Assembly: GCA_030411725.1 (NCBI GenBank)
Contig: MU839834.1
Span: 1,650,427 to 1,714,426 of the forward strand
DNA length: 64,000 nucleotides
Reading direction: 5' to 3'
From: Echria macrotheca
Taxonomy: Eukaryota > Ascomycota > Sordariomycetes > Sordariales > Schizotheciaceae
The notes under the pieces were generated by a model, which saw nothing but the letters and a program-made list of their open reading frames with translations, did no database searches and was not told the DNA's origin. Of this stretch, positions 55,201 to 64,000 are shown piece by piece. Every line of letters begins with the position of its first letter. The stretch's first letter is position 1. A program made the position numbers and the translations under genes.

Positions 55201-57112
55201 GGCCCTCTATTGGCGCCTTCTACTGATGAAAGCCCCCTGAACTTTCCCTTTGAAGGTCAAGCGGGGACCCGACGCGGGCGAACCACCACCACTCCCTCAC
55301 ATCCAATGCAGGTCCCTTCGCCTGCCAACCCTTTTGGCAGGTCGATATTGGTCAACGGCGGACTTCGGGTCCAGTCGGTTCCTGATCGGTCCTGGGAGAT
55401 CCAGAGATGCAGAAAGAAAAGCCATGATCAAACGATATGTCGAAAGACACACACGACTCGCTTTCTTCGACGAGGGGATCGCGGCGGGACGCGACCTGGC
55501 CGGTTACATCATCCGAAACATGGCCAGTCTGCTTTTGGTGGGGAAGACGAGGTTTTGCGGGGTTTTTTTACTCCAGACTGGTCAGCCACATCTGCAAGCA
55601 CTTGAGAAATTCACATCAGATGGTCTGGTCCCTGCATCGCAGGGTCGTGTTGTTTCCCTACTTTCATCTCACATCTCGTGCAGGACCGAGTCCGATAAAG
55701 TTGATCGGATGGACACGACAGAACGGATTTTCTGTGCTGCCCCAGCGGCATGTGCGTTTTCCCAGCACACACACAGAGGATGACCCAGTTTCACCTTCCC
55801 GTTCGTGTTGCTTTTTATAAGCTCTCGCCAGTCAGGCGCCGCTGCCGATCAGGCTGTCGACGTTCCGGACAGGACGATTTCGAAGATCCTTGTTTTCCGT
55901 CCGTACTTTTTCTCTTCGATTTTGGCGGTACAGGCGGGAGCCGATTCTTGGCATCAGTAGATCAAAGATACTAAAGTGTCCTCGTAGTAGCAGCAGAAGA
56001 CACACGACAGTAATCGACACAGGAACGGGGAAGGAGGCGTTCATCTCAAATGGACTTGACAAATCTGATGCCCAGAGGTTGAGCGAGGGTTGTAGTCAGA
56101 TTCTCGAGACAAGGACAAGCCAGCATGAGGGCTTGGACGAATGAAGTCGTTCTGGCAGCATGACTTCCCGGCTCCGGCGACCAGCAATGCGTCAGTTGAA
56201 ACAAGTTCTCGACCAATCTCGAAGGCGAGCCGTAACCAAGGCGCCGGAGCGAGATACCCGGAGATCCCATGAAGCCCGCATCCTGCTGACCGCATCCGAG
56301 CCCGTCTTTGGATATCATCCAAGAGATAAGGTTAGCGACGACACATCCCTAAGTTAATCCCCATCCGGGACCCCTTGGCCGAAAAAGGCGGCCAACGTGA
56401 AAGACAGAAAGGGGACATTCGAGCTGAACTGAGCTGAGTGAGACGTGGCATCGTCCATTCCTCTCTCTCTCATCAGGGAGAGAATTCGGTGCATCAAGCT
56501 GAAAGTCTAGAACTAAGCCCAGATTCCAAAGAAGAGAAAAGCGGTGACGAAAAGAATGCCAAATTCCCCAATCGAGGTTGCCCCGACTCTGCAAGCCACG
56601 AAGTGTCAAGAGCCGCGCTCCTCCCAGATCTAGAACGTCATTATGGCCTGAGCAAGGGAGTGGACGGGAACACATCGAAAGTTGACGCTGCCGAGCGGCA
56701 GCAGGCTTTCCCCGGTGAGATGACAGAATCGGGATGTCTGAAACCGAGGCCAATGAGGGGGGTCACTTGCAGCCCGTTGGTCTCAGCGCTCGTTTCAGAA
56801 GACCCCCCTCCCTCCTCCTGGCCCGTGCAGGGCATGTTGCCGGCGAAAAAGCAGTGGCCATTTCCAGCAATCAGAGCGCCGCAGTCATGTGTTGTCGTGT
56901 CATTACGGCGCGCGTCTCTCGAACGCGTCGCGTTTCCCGAGCAGAACTCTCTGGCCAACAAAAAAAAAAAAAAAAAGGGGAAAACGGCGTCGACACTGAT
57001 AGAGGACGCGTTCTCGGCTATCTGTGTGTATCCCGCCTGGTGTCATCGAATTAGTAGTACTCAAAAAGAAGGTACTCATCTCTTGAGGAAGAGACAAGAG
57101 AGAAGGAGGTGT
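52247..57112. other. Largest gene-poor stretch
   Basis: About 4.9 kb upstream of the RhoGAP gene and downstream of tRNA-Gly. I find no protein motif, RNA gene or transposon feature on either strand. A run of 17 A lies at 56960-56976. Composition is near 50-55% GC, so it is not a RIP-degraded repeat. It may hold a long 5' leader or a noncoding transcript; neither can be shown from sequence. Confidence 0.5.
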
Positions 57113-57183
57113 TGCGTCAGCCGCGAATCGAACGCGGGGCCCATCGATGGCAACGATGGATTTTACCACTAAACCACTGACGC
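57113..57183 (-). tRNA. tRNA-Gly (anticodon GCC)
   Basis: A 71-nt cloverleaf on the minus strand. The acceptor stem is GCGTCAG paired with CTGACGC plus discriminator A. The D arm contains the A-box-like TGGTTTAGTGGTA, the anticodon stem CATCG/CGATG encloses loop TTGCCAT (anticodon GCC), and the T arm is CCGCG-TTCGATT-CGCGG (B box). There is no intron and no encoded CCA, as expected for a nuclear tRNA gene. A T5 run about 45 nt past the 3' end may terminate Pol III. It stands alone in a gene-poor region. Confidence 0.95.
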
Positions 57184-58717
57184 CTTTGCTTATGGTAAAT
57201 GGGTCTTCAAAGCATCTTTTGTGCGGCTGTTGAGCTTAGGTCAGTCATCCACATCGTAAGGGTTTTGCGGCGGCCCGCTTGGTGGAGTTGGGGTGGACTT
57301 CAAAGATGTTGGCCCTCAGCCCACTCCAAGCTACCGAGATAGAGGGTGTGAAACTGACAGTTCGGATACCGACCGCAGAGGGTTTGGAATCTCGGTCATG
57401 TCTTATTTCGTTGCAGGAGCAGTCGACATAGGTCTTGAGTCTGTCATTAGCAGCGCGTCTGTGCCTCTTGACGAAAACATCGCCGAAAACATTGCCGACC
57501 GAAAACATGAAGAACAAGTGTCAAACCCCTTATCCGTGTATATCCTCAATATCTCCTAACGGCCATTGGTCTTTCGAGCTTCCTGGGGGTTCACCGAGGT
57601 AGCGTTGTTTACAGGCGTAGGTCGGCAGACCTGGGTTATATAGATTAGTTCCATAGAATCAATTCCCGGCGAAGTAGCTCCTAGTTACCACTTACCGCGT
57701 GTTAACCGTCTCCCACCGGCTGACGGAGGATACCCGGGCGACACTTCGCTTCGTACAGCGGTCTTTTTTTCTTCCCTTCTACTAGGCTCTTTTTGGGGGT
57801 CTCCGATCCCTCGCCGTGGGAGCAGGGTGCCGTCGTGATTTTTCCTGGTGGTTGTAGTACCTCGAGGTGGACAGCGTGTATGGCTATGTTGCTCTCAAGT
57901 TCAGACTAGATAGAAAGGGACGAGATTGGAAGGGTATGTAGTCGATTCGTCTTATTGTCGGGCCACTTCTTTTTTGGGGTGCTCCTGCCCGGGGCAGCTC
58001 GAGACAGTCACATGGTTCTCGATTACACACGCCATGCTACCGATATTCAACATTGGCTTTTCTTGTGTGCGTTTTCAGGTGGCGTGTTCTGGCTATCACT
58101 GTGATCTTCACTGCCACCCCTTCTGCTCTCCAATATCACAAGTCAAGGATCGTTACGGGCTTACCTTATACGGCACCCTCTGTGTATGAGTTCCTGGTGT
58201 TGAAGTGATCCAACCCTACCTAGATTAGTCAGGTCAGTCTTTCAAGCTTGCCTGTATTCATGGTCATTATAACTCGAAGGCAGCTTCATATAGCTACGGG
58301 GATCCTTCCTTGTCTTTAATAAATCCCCTTGGAATTATTCTAGGAGTTGCAATTGGAAGTGGATTCTACAAATCATATCTACAGTCCTCCCAACCTTAGC
58401 TCCCGGTACCTGAAGGGGGGCCGATTCTAGTCTAGAACCTGCAGCATCTTCACAACCTTTCTATCGACGGAAGCCAGCAAGGTGAATCGTGGGAACGAAA
58501 CCTGTGATCTCATATATATTTCCACCGCATATAGTGCCCACAAAACTCCCTACTCCTTACTCCATATCTGCTTTGATGGCGACCAAACCAACGTAACTCA
58601 CATGACTCCGAATGTTCTGCATATCTCCCCAACAAACAAAAGCAAGTCGTCAATCATGATATCATAGCCACATCTCTCCCATCGCTTCCAGTCACAAAAC
58701 TGCAACTTCATACCCCA
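57184..58717. other. Intergenic
   Basis: About 1.5 kb between tRNA-Gly (-) and the 3' end of the proline-rich gene (-). No coding exon, RNA gene or repeat recognised. Confidence 0.55.
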
Positions 58718-59455
58718 TCAACGCCCATAATAATCCCTCTCCCTAACCCTCACATCCGCTTCCCACTCTCTATCATGAGAATGATGATAATCCCGATCAG
58801 GATACCGATACTCCCGTCCAGCCCGACTCCCCTCCCGATGCCGATCCTCGATCCGAATACTAATCCTCTCACCCGCCTCCACACTCCCACTCCGTGCCGA
58901 ACCAACCGAAGGACTCCTCCTCCTCGGCCTCGGCGGGACCGAAACCGGCCTCGGCCCCTCAACATACCGATACGTCTCCAGCTCCTGCCTCACCGGCACC
59001 GGAACCGGAACCCGCACGGGCACGGGGACCGGAACCATCCTCTCCCGCTCGATAATCACCTCCCTATCCCGTTCCCGCTCGCGGCTGCGGTGGCGATGAT
59101 GGCGCTTCTTCCGCTGCTCAGGCGGGTCGACGTCCACGGAAATGACGTCGATGGTCTCGGGTTCCTCTGGGAGGGGGACGACGACCGGCGGCGGGGGCGG
59201 GGGCGGGGGAGGGAGCTCAACTACAGGAGGGGGTGGAGGTGGGAGAGCGAGGACGGGAGGCGGCGGCGGCGGCGGGGGCTCCTCGACCACGACGGGTGGG
59301 CGTGCCGGGACGACGACGGGCGGAGGAGGGGCGGGTACGATGGTGGTGACTTTGCGGCGGACGGTGACGGAGCCGTTGCGGAAGGGCTCGAGGTAGAGGC
59401 GTTTCTTGGCGCCGCGGTATTCGCGCTCGTGGGTTGGGGGGCCGAAGACGTTCAT
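58718..59455 (-). CDS. Proline-rich protein with Arg/Glu/Ser-rich tail, unrecognised
   Basis: A single coding exon of 245 aa starting MNVFGPPTHEREYRGAKKRL. Residues about 40-95 are long proline runs separated by Val, Leu and Glu (several blocks of seven to nine prolines). A basic patch (RKKRHHRHRSRERERDRE) follows, then VPVPVRVPVPVPVR, then an Arg/Ser/Tyr/Asp-rich tail ending RVRERDYYGR. The tail resembles RS-type or RNA-associated low-complexity regions, and the proline blocks are possible SH3, WW or profilin ligands. Function is not assigned. A GTAAGT-CAG intron (59456-59506) ends directly before the ATG. The exon upstream of it lacks an in-frame ATG in the open frame, so I read it as a 5' UTR intron. 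Confidence 0.7.
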   Translation of the reverse strand: MNVFGPPTHEREYRGAKKRLYLEPFRNGSVTVRRKVTTIVPAPPPPVVVPARPPVVVEEPPPPPPPPVLALPPPPPPVVELPPPPPPPPPVVVPLPEEPETIDVISVDVDPPEQRKKRHHRHRSRERERDREVIIERERMVPVPVPVRVPVPVPVRQELETYRYVEGPRPVSVPPRPRRRSPSVGSARSGSVEAGERISIRIEDRHREGSRAGREYRYPDRDYHHSHDREWEADVRVRERDYYGR

Positions 59456-59506
59456 CTGATGTGTATAAGCAAGGCTGCCTTTTTAGAGGGATGCATGTGC
59501 ACTTAC

Positions 59507-60163
59507 TTTTGATGTGTTGAGGTCTCTGAGCGGAGGGTGATGCTGGATGAGATGGGATTCTGCGGGTTGCTTTTTTGATGAGATGGTTGAAATCGGATGT
59601 TGGGTTAAGAATTGCTGTCCAAAACCCAGACTTGAGGGGTCTGGCCCTTGGTTATACAAGAAACCCGTCGGGCTGTCGAGGTCATGTCTGATGACGTAGT
59701 TGGTTTTCGTCGGGGGTTGCACAGCGCGGGAAGCCCCTGATTGGTCAGTAATGGGGCTGGTACCATCTCAACCACCAAGCAAGACAGCGTTTGTATCTCC
59801 AGCCTTGAAATATTATGAAATGTCCAGAATAGCCCAAAAAAATAAATGCAAGTGAATCATTCGTGGGATTTTAGAGCCGGCGACATCGGACTCGTGTATA
59901 CGGAGTACCCCCTGGTCGAAGACACTCTGTCTGCAACATCGGTACTTATCCCATGTACCTAGTTGAATTGCTCACGGTTTTCCTTCCCGACCCGCTCTCG
60001 AACTGTCAAATATAATCTCATATCTCATGGTTTAATCTCTGATATTCTCCTGCTCTCTGTTCATTGAAATTCGTAGATATCATCATTATATCTCTGCCTC
60101 GCAACCTGCCGGCTCTCCAACCCCAGTTGGTCCTTATGACCTGCTCCACCACTCCAGTCTATC
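59507..60163. other. Intergenic, divergent region
   Basis: Upstream (including a likely noncoding first exon) of the proline-rich gene and upstream of 5S copy B. A TATA-like TTATGA lies at 60134-60139, about 28 nt before the 5S gene. Nothing else seen. Confidence 0.55.
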
Positions 60164-60283
60164 ACATACGACCATACCCACTGGAGAACTCGGGATCCCG
60201 TCCGCTCTCCCATAGATAAGCCAGTGAGGGCCAGACTAGTAGTTGGGTCGGTGACGACCAGCGAATCCCTGGTGTTGTATGTT
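60164..60283 (+). rRNA. 5S ribosomal RNA gene, copy B
   Basis: 120-nt gene, same ends as copy A (ACATACGACC to TTGTATGTT), followed directly by a run of T (about 60282-60290), the Pol III terminator. The internal control region AGTAGTTGGGTCGGTGACG is identical to copy A. Three positions differ: 18 (C here, T in A), 23 (G here, A in A) and 61 (G here, A in A). Positions 18 and 61 pair in helix II, so a C-G pair here replaces a U-A pair in copy A. Both look intact. Confidence 0.95.
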
Positions 60284-60708
60284 TTTTTTTCTCTCCCCCT
60301 TTTCCCCTTTTTCCCTCCCCTTTTGCTGCTTCGTTATGCCTTTCCGCGGGTAGGTAGTTATTTTTTTTGTTTACCGACCGGTATGAGGAGTACCTTGCCT
60401 ACGAACTACTCTAGGCAGGCAGGCGGGCGGGATAAACAACGGCGGCTTTGGAAAGCAAAACACCTCATGGTTTCTCTTGTGGTTTCTCTTGTGGGTTTAT
60501 TCCATGATGGGTTCAAGGAGCACGTCAGAACACATCAGCATCTGAGAGCACTGTCGTTTCCGCATAGACTCTTCTCTTCAGCGGCGGACCGTAAACGGTC
60601 AAAATATATTGTTTGGACGAAAATGAGTAAATGGTCAAAAACGTGTATATAGACCTGTTGGTAGCTAAGACCATCGCTATCCTGTACGGTATATACAAGA
60701 ACAAACGA
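60284..60708. other. Intergenic
   Basis: Between 5S copy B and the 3' end of the MFS gene. Pyrimidine-rich at 60284-60320. No gene recognised. Confidence 0.6.
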
Positions 60709-62326
60709 TTACCTCCGCCTCTCCCTCTTCAGCTCCTCATAGTCCGGCAGATACCGACTAACCACCGTAAATCCGCACGCCAACGCCACCAATAGCACCC
60801 AAATCGCATACCCCCAAAGCCACTGCGTCCGCGCCCCGACCGCAAACAGACTCGCAAACGCCGCCGGCGCGAAGGCGCGCACCCCAGTGACCAACGACAG
60901 CGCCAGGGCATTGAGCGTCGCCAGCGCCGCCGGGCTAGGCGACACGTCGTTGAGCGCGAGCTGGATCGAAGTGAACGACATGCTCACGCCGGACCCGAGA
61001 GACAGCAGCAGCGGCGCCGTGGCCCAGAACAGCGCCGTGTATCCTTGTCGGAGGAACAAGTTGAAGAAGGGGCAGATGGCAAAGAAGAAGGGATAGAAGT
61101 TGGCGCACAGGCGCATGACGCCGTTGGTGCCGATCCGGTGTTGCAGAGGCGGAAAGACGACAAGTAGCCAGATGGCCTGGGCGAAGCCGGCGAGGCCCAT
61201 GAAGAGGGAGATCTGCACGGGCGAGAAGCCGAAGCCGCCGAGGCCGACCGGGGTGAACCAGAAGACGGGGGATATGGCCGTGTATGCGTACGCGAGCAGC
61301 ATCACGTGTACGTACGTGTACAGGACGATGCGGACGCCGGGGGACTTGAAGATTTCACCAGTGGATAGCTTCGGCGGCTTGGTCGGACCGGCGCCTTCCT
61401 CGTCGTCGGAATCGGCAGAGTCGCGGACCAGCGTCTCGTTGGCAAAGAGGGCGGTGCTGATAACCGCCGTGAGACCGAGGAAGCCGACGGCCATACTTGC
61501 CAGGGCGTACGGATAGTCGATGAAGAACTGGATCCCACCGAATACGGAGGGATACTGTTCGGCCGGGTCGGCCAGGGCACCGCCGATCAAGGGTCCGAAT
61601 AGAATGCCGAGGTTACCAGCGACGGCAAACCAGCTGAAGGCTCTGGCTTGCGTCTTGGATGTGCTGGAAGGTATTGCATTAGGGGTAGGTTCAGATGTGG
61701 GATATTTAGATCAATATTACCTATGTTCCGAGAGCATGGTCCGGATGGTGACGATGGTGCCGGCGAAGACGCCAGCCAGGGAGCGGAACAGGATCATCTG
61801 CCAGATGGTCTTGGCGAAGCCGAACATGCCGGCGGCCAGACTGACACCCAGTAGGGACGTTACAAGCACTGGCTTGCGGCCGAAGCGGTCGGCGGCCCGT
61901 CCCCAGAAGATCATCAGGACCATCTGAACGAGGGAAAACTGTGACTCGATAATGCCGCTGTAGAAGCCTGCGCAGTTTTAGCATATTGTATTTGTTTCTC
62001 TGATCAAGATGTGGATGTAGACACGTACCGGCGTCGGAATCCTGGAGGTTCCCATTCTCCTTTGCCATCTTGTTGACATAGGGAATGATGGAGAAGAAGG
62101 CCACCGGCTCAACCCAGCGGGCATAGCACAGGATGGCAATCTGCCAGACGGGCAGCGGTTTATCATCGCCATCTGGGTCAGGTTGTGCGTCGACAACCGT
62201 GGTTGACTCCGAGACGTCGGGTTCTGTCGTCGTCCTCCGCGCGCCGTCCGCCGCGGCGGTGGCGCCGAGCAGCGGCGAGGTCTCGTTGAAGCGGTCTTCT
62301 TCAACCGCCGCGTTGGAGGTCGTCAT
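60709..62326 (-). CDS. Major facilitator superfamily transporter (ZIF-like/YCR023C-like)
   Basis: Exons 62029-62326, 61721-61967 and 60709-61663 give 499 aa. The cytosolic N-terminus (about 70 aa, ending PLPVWQIAILCYARWVEPVA) leads into about 12 membrane helices. MFS motif A is clear in the loop after the second helix (WGRAADRFGRKPVLV). GVFAGTIVTIRTMLSE and a motif-C-like segment (AGNLGILFGPLIGGALAD) follow. The central loop is acidic (RDSADSDDEEGAGPTKPP). This arrangement fits the DHA-type group related to yeast YCR023C and plant zinc-induced facilitators. The substrate is not predictable; vacuolar or plasma-membrane export of a small metabolite is possible. Both splices restore the frame (SDAG|FYSGII, SEHS|TSKTQARAFSWF) and total exactly 1500 nt. 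Confidence 0.92.
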
Positions 62327-62589
62327 GACGAGAATCGCGAAAGTGCGCCGCAGCAGCAAAGGCAACTCAAAGCATAGGTATATTCCGAATATCAAGAAAC
62401 ACTGTCACGACGACGCCGACAATTATAAAGGAAAAAAGGAAAAGAACGACGAATTAGTCAAAAGCTGTTGCAAGCACCTTCTCGATCAAGACGTTGCCCA
62501 AGACGATGAGTTCAAGTCGCCACGCCATTGGTCAGTTTCGAGTGCGAGATATGTGGAGAAAAAAAGTGCGATTTGATCCGATCAGAGAT

Positions 62590-62612
62590 CAGCAGCAGCA
62601 GCAGCAGCAGCA
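62590..62612 (+). repeat. (CAG)n microsatellite
   Basis: About seven CAG units, 265 bp upstream of the MFS start codon, outside any coding exon I recognise. Confidence 0.8.
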
Positions 62613-62723
62613 ACCAACTAAGTTACGCCCATTTTGTTCTGTTGGCGCGCTGCAGGCCCGGTGCCGAGCGGGCAATTCATCATCGGTTTCTTATTGCCGG
62701 ATGTGGTGCTGTTCGGTGTATGT

Positions 62724-62742
62724 GGTGTGTGTGTGTGTGTGT
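62724..62742 (+). repeat. (GT)n microsatellite
   Basis: Short GT dinucleotide run in the MFS upstream region. Confidence 0.7.
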
Positions 62743-63906
62743 CTTGTCGTACGCAGCTCGGCGCAACACAGCAAAGCCCATTCGTTCATAAAGAAAAAGA
62801 CGTGAGGTTAGCGTCGGGGTACGGCGTCGAACCTTTTTTGCAAAGTCACATGATTTTTGTTCTGTCCAGGACATTACTTTTATCCTCCGGGGCCGGGGGG
62901 AGGGAGGCTGAATAGAATCCCGGCGGCCAGGAGCCGGGATGTGGGAAGTTGAGACGAACGACCAGGGAGGAAGAAGATGTAGAAAGTAGAAACCGTGCCA
63001 AGTTTCTACGGTACCTAACCGATAGACCGGTCGACCAACCCAACCCACGCCCGGCCATGAACCCAGCTGGGGAATGTGACCCGGAGTCGGATAGATGACA
63101 CGCATATACTTCTGAAGCTCCGGCAGTTGCCACCCTGTTCGGAGACCGCCGGCGGCGCTTGGCTTGACGCTGGCTGAGTGGCATCTAATCGAAACCCGAA
63201 AAAGCTTCCCCCGGGGGCTATCCACCTCGGCGGTATCATGTACACTACTAGACTAACCCTAGCGAACCATACATGGATGGAACTTGCAAGGGATTGACAG
63301 CTGCTGGGTGGTGACACCACACCCCTTGCTTGTTGCTCCTTTTTTTCGTTCTGGAACATAGGACCCTACCCTGATGACACTGCTACGGTACCTGTACCTA
63401 CATACCTCACCTCACCTCGCTTGATAGACAACCTGGAAGTCATGTGGGGATGGGCTGAGGATGATTATCACGGCCGTCATTTCGAGTAATCACTGTGTTT
63501 ATGCTTTATCTCTCAGGCCACAAGCGACGTGGACAGCCTAGCAGGGAGAGATAAAAAAACAGAAATAGATTCTTGGAGAGCGGGGGTTTCCCAATGGCAT
63601 GTGACGTGCTCTCCTTTTTCCATGCTAATGTTCGGTCCAGGAGAGAGAGGCGATCAAGTCATGCTTTGGATAGAGAAAAATATCAAATATGTGTATCTCA
63701 AGCGAGGGTATCTCCAAATCGTCTACCAAGTCCGCTCCGTATCCCTAAAGACTCAGCTGGTCAAGCAGATCTCCAAAAACTCTAGCAAATCAAACGAAAA
63801 AAGAAAACCGCCATCTCTCGTATTTTTGTCTGTCCCGCCCCAACAAAGACTGGAATTAAAACCATGTAAAGCGATCGTAGTCATCATACTCTCATGACAT
63901 TCGAGT

Positions 63907-64000
<94 letters not shown>
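63907..64000. repeat. Homopolymer run of 94 G at window end
   Basis: Every base from 63907 to the end is G. It is not a telomere repeat (TTAGGG type) and has no interruption. The likeliest cause is an assembly or read artefact such as poly-G from two-colour sequencing chemistry or a homopolymer tail. Confidence 0.9.

Larger units (their letters stand above)
62327..63906. other. Intergenic, end of unique sequence
   Basis: Upstream of the MFS gene. It holds a (CAG)7 run at 62590-62612 and a (GT)n run at about 62724-62742. No coding exon or RNA gene recognised. Confidence 0.55.

Noticed and set aside
59483..59722. N-terminal extension of the proline-rich protein through the upstream exon
   Set aside because: The open frame there has no ATG; it would need a non-AUG start, so a 5' UTR exon is simpler.

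Overview
This is a 64 kb window of a filamentous ascomycete nuclear genome. The evidence is genes split by short introns (mostly 50-100 nt) with GT(A/G)NGT donors and GCTAAC-type branch sites, single 5S rRNA genes scattered between protein genes, and fungal families such as the pH-signalling protein PalC, a Zn(II)2Cys6 factor and a Bem3-type RhoGAP. Protein similarity and gene style suggest Sordariomycetes, probably Sordariales. That placement is inference; no species is claimed.

Layout. 0-5 kb: a type I DnaJ co-chaperone (-) and a CstF-64/Rna15-like RNA 3'-end factor (+), divergent. 5.6-10.5 kb: a CorA/Mnr2-type Mg2+ transporter (-) and a DUF3237 protein (+). 10.8-18.2 kb is dense: MOB-family kinase activator (-), LEO1 (+), PalC (-), ALG6 (+). 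18.2-23.6 kb holds a 5S rRNA gene (-), a long gene-poor stretch and a secreted cupredoxin-like membrane-anchored protein (+). 23.6-34.3 kb is dense: RPC40/AC40 (+), UBA3 (-), TEL2 (+), COX17 (+), an unrecognised coiled-coil protein (-), and the G-patch protein PXR1 (+). 34.3-42 kb is sparse, with two unrecognised proteins (+). 42.9-52.2 kb has a large Zn2Cys6 regulator (-) and a PX-PH-RhoGAP protein (-). 52.2-60.7 kb is mostly noncoding, with tRNA-Gly(GCC) (-), a proline-rich protein (-) and a second 5S rRNA gene (+). 60.7-62.3 kb is an MFS transporter (-). The window ends in a run of 94 G that looks like a sequencing or assembly artefact.

Most genes are housekeeping: protein folding, mRNA 3' processing, transcription elongation, Pol I/III, N-glycosylation, NEDD8 activation, PIKK stability, copper delivery to cytochrome oxidase and ribosome biogenesis. 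There is no operon-like or biosynthetic cluster, no recognisable transposon and no CRISPR or phage element. The most notable observations are at the RNA level: a 6-nt micro-exon in UBA3, a stop-free 57-nt intron in ALG6 whose length is a multiple of three, and two 5S rRNA variants that differ by a compensatory base-pair change. All splice models here were built by reading phase and motif continuity across exons; none has transcript support.
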